From Nitrosospira briensis (GTDB lineage Bacteria; Pseudomonadota; Gammaproteobacteria; Burkholderiales; Nitrosomonadaceae), in assembly GCF_900115125.1 (NCBI RefSeq), contig NZ_FOVJ01000010.1:1-62963 (forward strand): DNA of 62,963 nucleotides. The letters run 5' to 3'. The notes beneath the pieces are model-generated. The model saw only the letters and a program-made list of their open reading frames with translations. It was not told the DNA's origin and did not search any database. The translations under genes were made by a program, and so were the position numbers. This document shows, in pieces, positions 29,487 through 41,347 of the stretch (positions within the stretch are counted from its first letter, which is position 1; each line of letters begins with the position of its first letter).

Positions 29487-30215
29487 GTGAACGAAACCCT
29501 CTCGCCCCTCGCAGATGCTTCTGCGATTGAAGTTAAATATCCCCTATCGGTGAAAGCCGTGATGATCGACCTGGACGGCACGCTTCTCGATACAGCAAGT
29601 GATCTGGCTACGGCAGCCAACATGATGTTGCGGGAAGTGGGCCGCGCTGAGCTTCCACCCGAAACGATTCAGTCATACATCGGCAAGGGAGTAGAGAAGT
29701 TGGTGAAGCGCTCGCTGACAGCCAGCATGGACGGTGAACCCGAAGCGGAACTGTTCGACAGGGCTATGCCGATATATGAGCGGGATTATGCTAAAACGCT
29801 GTGCGTGGACACACGGCCGTATCCAGGTGTCCTGGACGGCCTGGGCGCGTTACGGGAAAGCGGTTTCCGCCTGGCCTGCATTACCAACAAGGCGGAGGCT
29901 TTTACCCTGCCTCTGCTTCGCGCCACCGGCTTGCTGGAATTTTTCGATCTTGTTCTTTCCGGCGATACCCTGCCTAAAAAGAAACCCGATCCCATGCCTC
30001 TACTGCACGCGTGCAAGCAATTCAATATCGAACCGGGCGAGATGCTGCTGATCGGAGATTCGCTGAACGATGCGCAGGCCGCCCGTGCGGCGGGTTGTCA
30101 CATCTTTTGCGTACCCTATGGCTACAACGAAGGACGGGACGTGCGCGAACTTGATTGCGACGCGGTTGTTGCGACGTTATACGAAGCGGCTAAACTGATC
30201 CGAAAATCGCCATGA
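29487..30215 (+). CDS. gph: Phosphoglycolate phosphatase
   Basis: A HAD-superfamily hydrolase of 242 residues that removes phosphate from 2-phosphoglycolate, a Rubisco and DNA-repair by-product. HAD motif I is MIDLDGTLLDTASDLA with the nucleophile and acid/base aspartates. A cap domain follows, then motif II in CITNKAEA, the lysine in KKKPDPMPLLHAC, and motif IV GDSLNDAQAARAAG. Position between rpe and trpE is conserved, and phosphoglycolate removal fits a Calvin-cycle autotroph. Confidence 0.92.
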   Translation: MNETLSPLADASAIEVKYPLSVKAVMIDLDGTLLDTASDLATAANMMLREVGRAELPPETIQSYIGKGVEKLVKRSLTASMDGEPEAELFDRAMPIYERDYAKTLCVDTRPYPGVLDGLGALRESGFRLACITNKAEAFTLPLLRATGLLEFFDLVLSGDTLPKKKPDPMPLLHACKQFNIEPGEMLLIGDSLNDAQAARAAGCHIFCVPYGYNEGRDVRELDCDAVVATLYEAAKLIRKSP

Positions 30216-30365
30216 CTCACGAAAAAACCGAAATTGGAAGATATGCGGCGAAAGCGCGGCGTCCCTGGCGCCGAAGCCTCGCTCGTTGGTGTGTCTGCTG
30301 CTAAAGGATTCACGCCGACACACGCTGCTGCCTTTCCTTTTTCCGGTTTTTTGTGGAGTTAAATC

Positions 30366-31850
30366 ATGACTGAAGCTGAATTCGACGAGCTGGCGGCACA
30401 GGGCTACAATCGCATCCCCCTGGTTTTAGAGACCTTTGCTGATCTCGACACTCCTTTATCAGTTTATCTGAAGCTTGCCAATCAGCCTTATTCCTACTTG
30501 CTGGAGTCGGTGCAGGGTGGCGAGCGCTTCGGACGTTACTCGTTTGTCGGCCTGCCCGCCTCAAGCCGTGTCGAGGCCCGCGGTAACCATATCCACGTCG
30601 TTAATCCTGACGAACGGCAGGAGTTCGAAGCAGAAAACCCGCTAGCTTTCGTCGAATCCTATCTATCGCGTTTCAAGGCCGCACCATATCCTGGTTTGCC
30701 TCGTTTTTGCGGGGGACTCGCCGGCTACTTTGCCTACGATACCGTGCGCTACATCGAGCGCAAGCTGACCCATCATATCTGCCGCAACACCCGTCCCGAC
30801 AAATTGGATACGCCGGACATACTATTGCTGTTGTCCGAAGAGTTGGCGGTGGTGGATAACCTTTCCGGAAAGCTCTATCTCATCGTCTACGCCAATCCAA
30901 GCGTGGCGGGGGCGTATCATTCGGCGAAGGCGCGTCTGAAAGAACTGCTTTCGAAGCTACGCAACCCTGTGGAAATTCCGGTTGAAGCATCATGCGAATC
31001 GAGCGAGGGTGTCTCGGAATTCAGCGAACTGAGTTTCATCGCGGCTGTGGAGCGCGCAAAGCGTTATATTTTTGATGGCGATATCATGCAGGTGGTGTTG
31101 TCGCAGCGTACCAGCAAGCCCTACGGCGCTTCACCGTTGGCGCTGTACCGTGCCCTGCGCAGTCTCAATCCCTCGCCGTACATGTTCTATTATCACTTCG
31201 GCGACTTTCATGTAGTAGGCGCATCACCTGAAATTCTGGTACGCCTGGAAGGAGAAACCGTGACGGTACGTCCTATCGCGGGTACGCGTCCCCGCGGTAA
31301 AACCTCACAGGAAGACGCTGCGCTGGCGACCGACCTGTTGAACGATCCGAAAGAACGCGCTGAGCACATCATGCTGATGGACCTGGGGCGCAACGACGTG
31401 GGCCGCGTAGCACAGACGGGCACGGTGAAGGTCACGGAAAACATGCAGGTCGAGCGCTATTCGCACGTCATGCATATCGTTTCAAATGTGGACGGGAAGC
31501 TCAAACCCGGATTGAACGCGATGGATGTACTGCGTGCCACCTTTCCCGCCGGCACCGTCAGTGGCGCGCCCAAGGTACGGGCAATGGAAATTATCGACGA
31601 ACTGGAAGTTTCCAGGCGTGGAATCTATGCCGGGGCGGTCGGCTACCTGGGTTTCAATGGGGACATGGATCTTGCCATCGCCATACGGACCGCGGTCATC
31701 AAGGACGGTTCGCTTTTCGTGCAGGCGGGCGCAGGCATCGTCGCCGATTCCCTGCCCCAAAGTGAATGGATCGAGACGCAAAACAAGGCCAGGGCGTTGC
31801 TGCGCGCGGCCGAAATAGCGGAAAGCGGATTGGATAGCAAGCTTGAGTAG
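30366..31850 (+). CDS. trpE: Anthranilate synthase component I
   Basis: TrpE makes anthranilate from chorismate with ammonia supplied by TrpG, the first step of tryptophan synthesis. The 494-residue protein has the feedback region [18 protein letters not shown] near residue 40 and the chorismate-binding half with [30 protein letters not shown] and [16 protein letters not shown]. The usual downstream trpG, trpD and trpC are absent; the next gene is the convergent dacB. The 150-base leader holds no clear Trp-rich leader peptide. Confidence 0.96.
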   Translation: MTEAEFDELAAQGYNRIPLVLETFADLDTPLSVYLKLANQPYSYLLESVQGGERFGRYSFVGLPASSRVEARGNHIHVVNPDERQEFEAENPLAFVESYLSRFKAAPYPGLPRFCGGLAGYFAYDTVRYIERKLTHHICRNTRPDKLDTPDILLLLSEELAVVDNLSGKLYLIVYANPSVAGAYHSAKARLKELLSKLRNPVEIPVEASCESSEGVSEFSELSFIAAVERAKRYIFDGDIMQVVLSQRTSKPYGASPLALYRALRSLNPSPYMFYYHFGDFHVVGASPEILVRLEGETVTVRPIAGTRPRGKTSQEDAALATDLLNDPKERAEHIMLMDLGRNDVGRVAQTGTVKVTENMQVERYSHVMHIVSNVDGKLKPGLNAMDVLRATFPAGTVSGAPKVRAMEIIDELEVSRRGIYAGAVGYLGFNGDMDLAIAIRTAVIKDGSLFVQAGAGIVADSLPQSEWIETQNKARALLRAAEIAESGLDSKLE

Positions 31851-31973
31851 AAGGATTGGAAGTCCCGTTTTGATATCTCATTGCTTGCGGCTGTCATTGC
31901 AATCAGGATAGCGGAGCGGTTAAAGACCAGGCCGGGTAATGTCGCTTACCTACGCCTATTCACCAACAACCTG

Positions 31974-33560
31974 TCACGGCCTTTCATAAACCCAGTCCAG
32001 CAGTGTGTCCATTGCAGGCTGGCCGCTTCCCGCTTTGGGATGGTTAACAAAAAACACTACGACTACGCGCCTCCCCGATTTGTCCAGCACGTATCCCGCC
32101 ATGGTTTTCACGCCCTCCAGCAAACCCGTTTTGATGTGTGCCTGCCCCGCGGTAGCGCTGCCGTTCAACCGCTTTTTCATCGTTCCATCCACTGCCGCGA
32201 TCGGCAGCGATGAGATGAACTCGGGCATGACCGGGCTCTGAAACGCCGCGAGTAAAAGCTGCCCCAGATGGCGGCTGCTGATGCGCTCATTGCGAGATAG
32301 CCCGGAGCCATTTTCCATGATCAGTTCGGGGAAAGCCAGCCGTCTGGAGGCGAGCCATCGCTGCATGGCCATGTCCGACTTGGTGAGTGTAGCACGAGGC
32401 ATGCTTCTACCATCCGCCGCACTCATCGCCTCACCTTTGACCCCCCCTGTAACCATGCCATTGGTCAGGCCCAATGCAAGATATAGTTGCCGTGCCGCAG
32501 TGTTGTTACTGAATTTATTGATGTCGCGAACGATGTCGGAAAGCGGAGGGGATTCGTGAATTTCCAGTGGCGATATTCCTTCGGGCGCCTTGCCGGCGCG
32601 CACCTTGCCCCGAAAGCTGCCACCCTGTTCTTCCCACAACTGCCTGAACAACCCGAAGGTATAACTGGCCGTATCGTTTACGCTGAGGAACAAGGTTTTT
32701 TCGCCGCAATCCATTGAATAACTGCCGTTGAGCATGATCGATACACGGCTATTTTCATCATTATCAGTACGAATGGTACGGATATCGGTACCGAGGGCGT
32801 CCCGCCATTCATTGCAGAGACCATTGGTAAGCGTCAGGCCGTTCTTGAGGTCCAGTAACGACGGCAGCGGGTCGACGACAACCCGGATGGTTTTGCTTCC
32901 GGGTTGAGGAAGCAGACGCAATGCCACAGTCCGGTAATTCACCAGCAACGCTTCAGGGAGCACGTTGTAAGAGCGGTGGGGTTTGCCGTCGAACGCGGCC
33001 GGGTCGCCGACGGGTAGATCGAAGTGGCTGCTGTCCAGCACGAGGTCACCGGTGATCTCCCGCAGGCCTGTCTGGCGCAAGCGCCGCGTAAGCAACCAGA
33101 AATTTTCCAGATTCAGCTTGGGATCACCGTAGCCCTTGATTATCAAATTACCCTGGAGCGTGTCGCCCCGAATTGTGCCTTCGGCGTACAACTCGGTTTT
33201 CCAGGTATATGCTGGCCCCAACAGTTCCAGTCCGGCGAACGTCGTGACAAGCTTCATTACCGATGCAGGATTCATCGCCGTGGCGGCATTCACGGCCAGC
33301 AGGGGCTGGGTTGCGCCGACTTCATGAACATAGATACCCGTGGCGGATTCGGGAATGCGCGCCTGCTTGAGCGCCTGGCGAACAGGCGCCGGCAAAACAT
33401 GCGAATACGCGGTCAGTGGCAAGAAGGCAAGTGCAGAATATAGAACCGCACCCAGAATAACGGCAGATTTTCGCCCGAATGGTTTAAAACCGAAAACCTC
33501 CCGCTTTCGTACCGCTTCGCAACCGGCCTGGAGCATGCTGGCGTTCATCCGAAAGTGCAT
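31974..33560 (-). CDS. dacB: D-alanyl-D-alanine carboxypeptidase/endopeptidase (PBP4 family)
   Basis: A periplasmic class C low-molecular-weight penicillin-binding protein that trims or cleaves peptidoglycan cross-links. The three active-site motifs are present: SxxK in NPASVMKLVTT, SxN in NKFSNNTAARQL, and KTG in AHIKTGLLEG. A hydrophobic export segment (AVILGAVLYSALAFLPLTAY) precedes the mature part. The frame is open to a GTG at 33608. ATG 33560 or 33548 seem more likely, but no clear ribosome site decides between them. It is convergent with trpE. Confidence 0.9.
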   Translation of the reverse strand: MHFRMNASMLQAGCEAVRKREVFGFKPFGRKSAVILGAVLYSALAFLPLTAYSHVLPAPVRQALKQARIPESATGIYVHEVGATQPLLAVNAATAMNPASVMKLVTTFAGLELLGPAYTWKTELYAEGTIRGDTLQGNLIIKGYGDPKLNLENFWLLTRRLRQTGLREITGDLVLDSSHFDLPVGDPAAFDGKPHRSYNVLPEALLVNYRTVALRLLPQPGSKTIRVVVDPLPSLLDLKNGLTLTNGLCNEWRDALGTDIRTIRTDNDENSRVSIMLNGSYSMDCGEKTLFLSVNDTASYTFGLFRQLWEEQGGSFRGKVRAGKAPEGISPLEIHESPPLSDIVRDINKFSNNTAARQLYLALGLTNGMVTGGVKGEAMSAADGRSMPRATLTKSDMAMQRWLASRRLAFPELIMENGSGLSRNERISSRHLGQLLLAAFQSPVMPEFISSLPIAAVDGTMKKRLNGSATAGQAHIKTGLLEGVKTMAGYVLDKSGRRVVVVFFVNHPKAGSGQPAMDTLLDWVYERP

Positions 33561-33654
33561 ATAGGGGATTCTGATCAGGTAGAGGCTGTCGACGAGCATG
33601 TCCACCACATTACTTGACGATGCCAGAAAATACCACTCGCGTGAGCAATCCGTC

Positions 33655-34965
33655 TCAGCACGAGTCCAACGCGCGCACAGTTCCTGCTACCAGCAAATCG
33701 GTTTCATGCTCGTCAATTATATAAGGCGGCATGAAATAAACGGTGTTTCCCAGCGGTCGTAATGATAATTCCTGTTTGAGCGCCGCATGAAAGAAGTTTA
33801 CGGAAAAATCGGGATCGGATGTTTCGACCTCGAACGCCCAGATCATTCCGCAGTTACGAAAGTTTTTTACCCTGGGATGAGATGCGATCGGATGAGCTGC
33901 ATGGTTGAGATAGCTTGCCTTGATGCGGTTGGTGTCAATGATGTTGTCCTGTTCGAAAATGTCCAGGGTCGCGAGCGCAGCCCGGCACGCAAGTGCATTG
34001 CCCGCATGGGTATGCGAATGCAGAAAAGCGCGTGCTGTCTCAGCATGATAAAAAGCCGAAAATACGGCATCCGTGGTCATCACCACGGAAAGGGGAAGGT
34101 AGCCGGCAGTCAGGCCTTTCCCGAGGCATAGAAAATCCGGAACCATGTCCGCCTGCTCGCAGGCAAACATGGTTCCGGTTCTGCCAAAACCGACTGCGAT
34201 TTCATCCGCGATCAGATGTACCTGATACCTGTCGCACAGTTCCCTTGCACGCTTGAGATAATCGGCGTGGTACATGCCCATCCCCGCCGCGCCCTGAATG
34301 AGCGGCTCCACAATGAATGCGGCGGTCACTGCATGATTTTCCTGTAGATAGGTTTCGAGTGCAGTAGCGGCACGAAGCGCGTAATCCCTGCCAGATTCTC
34401 CCTCGGACGCATAACGCCAGTCCGGAGTGAGCACGTGCGTGCCGGGTCTCAGTAGTGGAGCATAGATATCCTTGAACAGCGCCACGTCGGTGACCGACAG
34501 CGCGCCCAGCGTTTCACCGTGATAGTCGTTCTGCAAGCTGACGAAACGGTTTTTTTCAGGATGACCGCTGTTGTACCAGTACTGAAAACTCATCTTCAAC
34601 GCGATTTCCACTGCGGATGCGCCGTCGCTGCTGTACGAACAATGACCAAGCTTGTTTGACAGCAGCTTGCCCAGGCGCTCGGATAGTTCCACCACCGGCT
34701 CATGCGTAAACCCGGCAAGCATGACGTGTTCCAGCCTGTCGAGCTGGTCGCGGATGGCGGCATTGATTTGTGGATTGGCATGACCGAACAGGTTAACCCA
34801 CCAGGATCCGATAGCGTCGAGGTAGCGCCTGCCGTCGAAGTCGTAAAGCCATACTCCTTCGCCCCGGGCGATTGTAACGAGAGGCTGTAATTCATGTTGT
34901 TTCATCTGCGTGCATGGATGCCAGACTGACCTCAGGCTGCGTTCCAGCAAGTATTTATTGACCAT
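33655..34965 (-). CDS. bioA: Adenosylmethionine-8-amino-7-oxononanoate aminotransferase
   Basis: BioA converts KAPA to DAPA in biotin synthesis, using S-adenosylmethionine as amino donor and PLP as cofactor. The 436-residue protein begins with the family segment SVWHPCTQMK and has GSWWVNLFGHANP, SSDGASAVEIALKM and DEIAVGFGRTGTMFACE. The PLP lysine lies in CLGKGLTAGYLPLS. No other bio gene is in the window. Its start codon is 5 bases from the groE promoter on the other strand, so the two genes share their regulatory region. Confidence 0.95.
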   Translation of the reverse strand: MVNKYLLERSLRSVWHPCTQMKQHELQPLVTIARGEGVWLYDFDGRRYLDAIGSWWVNLFGHANPQINAAIRDQLDRLEHVMLAGFTHEPVVELSERLGKLLSNKLGHCSYSSDGASAVEIALKMSFQYWYNSGHPEKNRFVSLQNDYHGETLGALSVTDVALFKDIYAPLLRPGTHVLTPDWRYASEGESGRDYALRAATALETYLQENHAVTAAFIVEPLIQGAAGMGMYHADYLKRARELCDRYQVHLIADEIAVGFGRTGTMFACEQADMVPDFLCLGKGLTAGYLPLSVVMTTDAVFSAFYHAETARAFLHSHTHAGNALACRAALATLDIFEQDNIIDTNRIKASYLNHAAHPIASHPRVKNFRNCGMIWAFEVETSDPDFSVNFFHAALKQELSLRPLGNTVYFMPPYIIDEHETDLLVAGTVRALDSC

Positions 34966-34968
34966 CTA

Positions 34969-34998
34969 CTTGAAATTCCCTGCCACAGACCCTATTAT
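34969..34998 (+). promoter_or_regulatory. groES promoter with overlapping sigma-70 and sigma-32 elements
   Basis: TTGAAA (34970-34975), a 17-base spacer and TATTAT (34993-34998) make a near-consensus sigma-70 promoter. The same bases read as a heat-shock promoter: CTTGAAA (34969-34975), a 14-base spacer and CCCTATTA (34990-34997). Transcription would start inside the CIRCE operator. Confidence 0.75.
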
Positions 34999-35024
34999 TA
35001 GCACTCGTTAGCCGAGAGTGCTAA
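34998..35024 (+). promoter_or_regulatory. CIRCE operator (HrcA-binding site)
   Basis: TTAGCACTC (34998-35006), a 9-base spacer and GAGTGCTAA (35016-35024) form a perfect copy of the CIRCE inverted repeat. HrcA bound here represses groESL. It also lies 33 bases upstream of the divergent bioA start. Confidence 0.97.
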
Positions 35025-35111
35025 TAATTTTTGAAAAAATCCTGGAAGTTCTGTAGATCGAGTCCTTCCAGGAGATTTAATGGTTTTAATTTTTAACACA
35101 GGAGAAGAAAT

Positions 35112-35402
35112 ATGCAAATTCGTCCCTTACACGACCGCGTTATTGTCAGGCGGCTGGAAGAAGAACGCAAGACCGCATCCGGCATCGTCATCCCCGACAG
35201 TGCTGCCGAAAAGCCCGATCAAGGCGAAATTGTCGCTGTAGGCAAGGGCAAGGCCGGCGACGATGGCAACGTCAGACCGCTGGAAGTGAAAGTCGGCGAT
35301 AAAGTTCTGTTCGGCAAATACTCCGGGCAGACGGTGAAGGTATCCGGGGAAGAGCTTCTGGTGATGCGAGAAGAAGACATCATGGGCGTTATCGAAGGTT
35401 AG
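35112..35402 (+). CDS. groES: Co-chaperonin GroES
   Basis: The 96-residue heptameric lid of the GroEL folding chamber. It starts [14 protein letters not shown], carries the mobile-loop region [16 protein letters not shown], and ends [10 protein letters not shown], all typical. AGGAGAAGAA precedes the ATG. It is the first gene of groESL behind the CIRCE-controlled promoter. Confidence 0.98.
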   Translation: MQIRPLHDRVIVRRLEEERKTASGIVIPDSAAEKPDQGEIVAVGKGKAGDDGNVRPLEVKVGDKVLFGKYSGQTVKVSGEELLVMREEDIMGVIEG

Positions 35403-35441
35403 TTCCCAACGGCACCTTACACAACATTTTCTGGATATTAG

Positions 35442-37112
<1,671 letters not shown>

Positions 37113-37151
37113 GGTTCACCCTCGTATCAGCCGTAAAATGCAGCACATAAG

Positions 37152-37176
37152 AAACCCCGCTCCGGTGGGGTTTTTT
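37152..37176 (+). terminator. Rho-independent terminator after groEL
   Basis: AAACCCC (37152-37158) pairs with GGGGTTT (37167-37173), with two inner pairs (one G-T wobble), and the T-run continues to 37176. It is 40 bases after the groEL stop. Confidence 0.88.
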
Positions 37177-37332
37177 ATTGCGGTAAAGCCGGCTCCGGTA
37201 GAATCCGGGGGATCGCTGTATTGCATGATCACCCCGGCAGCATGGGAAGTTTAAACGAAATAAAGTATTCTTCAGGTTCCCAGGTAAGCGCAGCGCGATA
37301 CGCACCCATATTCTTTTCCTCAATTATTCATC

Positions 37333-38178
37333 ATGACCCCCGACCAGTATTGCCAGGAAAAAGCTGTTCAAAGCGGCTCAAGCTTCTATTACAGCTTTCT
37401 CTATCTACCGTTGGAAAAACGCCGAGCCATTACCGCACTCTACGCCTTTTGCCGTGAAGTGGACGACGTAGTGGATGAATGCACCGATGCGACGGTAGCG
37501 CGAGCAAAGCTCGCGTGGTGGCGCCAGGAAGTCGCCGCCATCTTTGACCCGGATCATGGCAACAAGCCCAGTCATCCGGTGGCGAAAGCGCTGGCGGATG
37601 TTGGACGCCCCTTTAATCTTACCGCCGAGCGCCTGAACGAAATCATAAACGGCATGGAGATGGACCTTGATTATAATCGCTATGCCGATTTCGACACGCT
37701 GCGTCATTACTGCTATCACGTGGCAAGCGTGGTGGGCTTGTGTTCGGCGGAGATATTCGGTTATCGTAATCCCGAAACGCTGAGATACGCGGAAGATCTG
37801 GGACTTGCGTTCCAGCTCACCAACATCATTCGTGATGTAGGTGAGGATGCATCACGCGACCGTATTTATCTTCCCCAGGACGAGCTCCTCCGCTTTGGAG
37901 TGAGCAACGCCGACATACTCAATTTACAAGAAACCGATAACTTCAGACGATTGATGGAGTTTCAGATCGAGCGGGCGGAAAGTTATTACACCCGGGCGTT
38001 CGCCGCATTGCCTGCAGAGGACCGAAAAAGCCAGCGGACCGGGATTATCATGGCGGGGATCTACCGGGCGCTGCTGAAGGAGATCAGGGATGACGGCTGC
38101 CATGTCCTCCGGCAGCGGGTCAGCCTTACACCCATGCGAAAATTATGGATCGCGTGGCGAACCTGGATGAAGGGGTGA
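37333..38178 (+). CDS. hpnD: Presqualene diphosphate synthase (HpnD-type squalene/phytoene synthase)
   Basis: A 281-residue member of the trans-isoprenyl diphosphate head-to-head synthases. The first Asp-rich motif is CREVDDVVDEC near residue 43, and the second is TNIIRDVGEDASRDRIYLP near residue 165. Length and N-terminus (YCQEKAVQSGSSFYYSFLYLP) fit HpnD, which makes presqualene diphosphate from farnesyl diphosphate for squalene and hopanoids. HpnC and HpnE are not adjacent. A carotenoid phytoene synthase is a less likely alternative. Confidence 0.88.
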   Translation: MTPDQYCQEKAVQSGSSFYYSFLYLPLEKRRAITALYAFCREVDDVVDECTDATVARAKLAWWRQEVAAIFDPDHGNKPSHPVAKALADVGRPFNLTAERLNEIINGMEMDLDYNRYADFDTLRHYCYHVASVVGLCSAEIFGYRNPETLRYAEDLGLAFQLTNIIRDVGEDASRDRIYLPQDELLRFGVSNADILNLQETDNFRRLMEFQIERAESYYTRAFAALPAEDRKSQRTGIIMAGIYRALLKEIRDDGCHVLRQRVSLTPMRKLWIAWRTWMKG

Positions 38179-38268
38179 AGGGTCTTTGCCGTTACGCACT
38201 GCCTCATCCTGCGCTTCCCCCGTTCCAGCATTACTCACCATGACTTCCAACCCCGCAAATTATCCTTC

Positions 38269-39015
38269 ATGAACGAATTTAAAGACTATAGCGCGCCCCA
38301 GGATTTGCTCAAGAATCGTGTCATCCTGGTAACCGGCGCGGGGCAGGGCCTGGGCCGCACGGCAGCGCTGACCTATGCCGCGCACGGTGCTACCGTGATC
38401 TTGCACGGACGCAATATCAAGAAACTGGAGAACGTTTACGATGAAATCGAGGCGGGAGGCGGTGCTCAGCCAGCAATTTTTCCGCTCGATCTGGAAAAGG
38501 CCGATGACAAGGATTTTGCGGCTATGGCACAAGCCATCAAATTACAATTGGGCACATTGGACGGGATTCTGCACAATGCTGCATTACTATTCAGCCTTAC
38601 GCCACTTGAGGCCCAGACCCTGGAGCAATGGCTGGCGCTGCTGCGCGTCAATCTTGTCGCACCATTTGCATTGACGCGAGCCTGTCTGCCGCTGATGAAA
38701 GCTTCACCAGACGCAAGCGTCATAATGACGTCGGATACCCACGGTCATGTTCCGGCTGCATATTGGAACGGCTTTGCCGTGGCCAAGGCGGGAATGGAGG
38801 CCTTGGTCAAAATTCAGGCGCAGGAATGGGAAATACTTCCGAATCTGCGCATCAATGTTTTGATCCCGGGCCCTGTGCATACGCCACAACGAAGCAGGAC
38901 GCATCCCGGGGAGGTCAAGCAGGGCATGCGCCAACCAGAGGATCTGATGCCATATTATTTGTACCTGATGGGACCGGACAGTAAAGCTGTGAGCGGTAAA
39001 ACCATATTATGCTAA
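38269..39015 (+). CDS. YciK-like short-chain dehydrogenase/reductase with substituted catalytic Tyr
   Basis: A 248-residue Rossmann-fold protein. The cofactor site VTGAGQGLGRTAAL and the NAG-like segment LHNAALLFS are intact. The length and the SDTHGH segment are close to YciK. Where the family has YxxxK, the sequence reads FAVAK (codon TTT), so the general-acid tyrosine is replaced by Phe while the Lys remains. It is 90 bases after hpnD and may be co-transcribed. Activity is therefore uncertain, and the substrate is unknown. Confidence 0.82.
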   Translation: MNEFKDYSAPQDLLKNRVILVTGAGQGLGRTAALTYAAHGATVILHGRNIKKLENVYDEIEAGGGAQPAIFPLDLEKADDKDFAAMAQAIKLQLGTLDGILHNAALLFSLTPLEAQTLEQWLALLRVNLVAPFALTRACLPLMKASPDASVIMTSDTHGHVPAAYWNGFAVAKAGMEALVKIQAQEWEILPNLRINVLIPGPVHTPQRSRTHPGEVKQGMRQPEDLMPYYLYLMGPDSKAVSGKTILC

Positions 39016-39142
39016 AGTCAGTTCCGGAGCCAAGAATGCGGGCCGGCAGGTGTCTCCTGTTTCCGCGAGGTTCTATTATGGCTGCCGTCCCCGGGAGAAA
39101 TAGGTATAATTAACCAGGGTATCAATGAGAATAACGCGGCCT

Positions 39143-39227
<85 letters not shown>

Positions 39228-39325
39228 GGGAACTGTAAGCCGTCCGGGCGAAGCTGCATCTACGGCCCTCGCGTTCCCCCGGCCGTTAACCCTGCGTCTC
39301 TGTTATCAACCAGTCAGGAAGTGCA

Positions 39326-40630
39326 ATGCAAACGAATGTTGAAGATCTCGGTGCGCTGGAACGCCGCCTTAACGTTTCGATCCCTCAGGAAAAAATCGAG
39401 ACGGAAGTCGAGAGTCGCCTGAAGCGATTGGCGCGCACGGCAAAATTGCATGGTTTTCGGCCCGGCAAGGTGCCGTTCAAGATCGTCATGCAGCAGTACG
39501 GCCCGCAGGTGCGCCAGGAAGTGATAGGCGACGTGTTAAAGAAAAACTTTAGCGAGGCTGTGCGCGAGAATAACCTGAAAATTGCCGGCTATCCACGTTT
39601 CGAACCGAAGCCATCGACCGAGAATGACAGCCAGTTTGAATTCAGCGCGACATTTGAGGTCTACCCTGATGTGGTGCCGGGAGATCTGGGCGGGGTCAGG
39701 GTCGAACGGCCCATAGTCGGCGTTACCGATGGCGATGTGGACAAGACGCTCGAGGTTCTGCGCAAGCAGCGAATTCAGTTTGAACCTGCTGAACGGCCAG
39801 CCCAGCCGGGGGACCGGATCAATATCGACTATAACGGTACTATCGACGGCGCAGAATTCGCGGGCGGCAAAGCGGAGAATTTCACCCTGGTGCTCGGGGA
39901 GGGCAGGTTACTCAAGGACTTTGAAGAACCGCTTACCGGTATGATCGCCGGACAGAGCAAAATCTTTGAAGTTACCTTTCCGGCAGACTATCATGGAAAG
40001 GAGGTCGCGGGAAAAACCGCCACATTCGACGTGAAGGTCAACGGAGTAGAGGGTTCGAAGCTGCCGGACGTTGACTCGGAATTTGCCATATCGCTCGGCG
40101 TCGCGGACGGCGACGTCGAAAAAATGCGGAAGGAGATCGAGGCTAATCTCGAACGCGAAGCGTCCAAGCGGGTAAGTGCGAGACTTAAGGAACAGGTGAT
40201 GCAGGCACTGCTCGATACGACCAGCATACAGGCACCCAAGGCTTTGGTGGAAGTTGAGCTGGAGCGCTTGACGCAGAGCACTAGAGATGATCTGGCGTCG
40301 CGCGGAATGAATGCCAGGGATGTCCCGTTGCCGGAGGATTTGCTGCGGGAGCGGGCGCAACGCCGGGTTAACCTGGGGCTGATTTTAGGAGAGCTGGTCA
40401 AGATGCACGGCCTGCATCCAAAGCCCGAACAGGTGCGTGCGGTGGTGGAGGATCTGGCGCAGAGTTACGAGAATCCGGCCGAAGTGATCAAATGGCATTA
40501 TTCCGTACCGGATCGCCTTAACGAGGCCGAGTCGGCGGCCCTGGAAGACAACGTGGTAAGGTGGGTATTGGATAAGGTCATGGTGGTGGATAAGGCGATG
40601 ACTTTGGATGAGTTAATGGGAAGATCATGA
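39326..40630 (+). CDS. tig: Trigger factor
   Basis: The ribosome-bound chaperone and peptidyl-prolyl isomerase that first meets nascent chains. The 434-residue protein has the ribosome-binding loop [12 protein letters not shown] near residue 45. The FKBP-like PPIase domain spans about residues 155-245 ([20 protein letters not shown]), and the helical C-terminal cradle follows. It is followed 2 bases later by clpP, giving the classical tig-clpP-clpX-lon order. Confidence 0.97.
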   Translation: MQTNVEDLGALERRLNVSIPQEKIETEVESRLKRLARTAKLHGFRPGKVPFKIVMQQYGPQVRQEVIGDVLKKNFSEAVRENNLKIAGYPRFEPKPSTENDSQFEFSATFEVYPDVVPGDLGGVRVERPIVGVTDGDVDKTLEVLRKQRIQFEPAERPAQPGDRINIDYNGTIDGAEFAGGKAENFTLVLGEGRLLKDFEEPLTGMIAGQSKIFEVTFPADYHGKEVAGKTATFDVKVNGVEGSKLPDVDSEFAISLGVADGDVEKMRKEIEANLEREASKRVSARLKEQVMQALLDTTSIQAPKALVEVELERLTQSTRDDLASRGMNARDVPLPEDLLRERAQRRVNLGLILGELVKMHGLHPKPEQVRAVVEDLAQSYENPAEVIKWHYSVPDRLNEAESAALEDNVVRWVLDKVMVVDKAMTLDELMGRS

Positions 40631-40631
40631 C

Positions 40632-41276
40632 ATGATGCAACAACTGGACTGGAAGCAGCGTAATCCCGAGCCAACCGGTTTGGGCCTGATCCCCATGGTG
40701 ATCGAAACTAGTGGGAGGGGGGAACGCGCCTACGATATTTACTCCCGTTTGCTGAAGGAGAGAGTCATATTTCTGGTGGGTCCCGTAACCGAGGCTTCCG
40801 CAAATCTGATCGTGGCGCAGCTCTTGTTTCTGGAATCGGAAAATGCCGACAAGGACGTTCACTTTTATATAAATTCTCCTGGCGGGCTGGTTTCTGCCGG
40901 AATGGCGATTTACGATACCATGCAGTACATCAAGCCCGACGTCAGCACGCTTTGCATAGGCCAGGCCGCGAGCATGGGATCGCTGCTGCTGACCGCGGGC
41001 GCAAAAGGCAAGCGTTTCTGCCTCGCGAACTCGAGGGTTATGATCCATCAACCGCTGGGCGGCTTCCAGGGTCAGGCTTCCGACATTGAAATACACGCCA
41101 AAGAGATTCTGTTTCTGAAGAGCCGGTTGAATGAATTGCTGGCCAAGCACACAGGTCAAAGCATAGAAACCATTGAAAGAGATACCGACCGGGATAATTT
41201 TCTCAGCGCGGAGCAGTCCGTGGAGTACGGATTGATCGATGCTATGCTAACCTACAGGAATGAGAGTACGAGTTGA
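40632..41276 (+). CDS. clpP: ATP-dependent Clp protease proteolytic subunit
   Basis: The 214-residue serine peptidase forms the double-heptamer barrel used by ClpX. Catalytic Ser114 is in [10 protein letters not shown] and His139 in MIHQPLGG; the 25-residue spacing equals that of the E. coli enzyme. A short N-terminal propeptide is expected to be removed. It lies directly between tig and clpX. Confidence 0.98.
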   Translation: MMQQLDWKQRNPEPTGLGLIPMVIETSGRGERAYDIYSRLLKERVIFLVGPVTEASANLIVAQLLFLESENADKDVHFYINSPGGLVSAGMAIYDTMQYIKPDVSTLCIGQAASMGSLLLTAGAKGKRFCLANSRVMIHQPLGGFQGQASDIEIHAKEILFLKSRLNELLAKHTGQSIETIERDTDRDNFLSAEQSVEYGLIDAMLTYRNESTS

Positions 41277-41347
41277 AATACAAGGAGCCATGCGGGAGTT
41301 AACTATTAACTACGGGCGCATCAGCTCGGATAATGCGGGATAAAACT

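Noticed and set aside
30216-30365. Possible trp leader peptide in front of trpE (frame from ATG 30243 ending LWS)
   Set aside because: Only a single Trp codon is present, no alternative hairpins with a T-run are clear, and the frame lacks a ribosome site.
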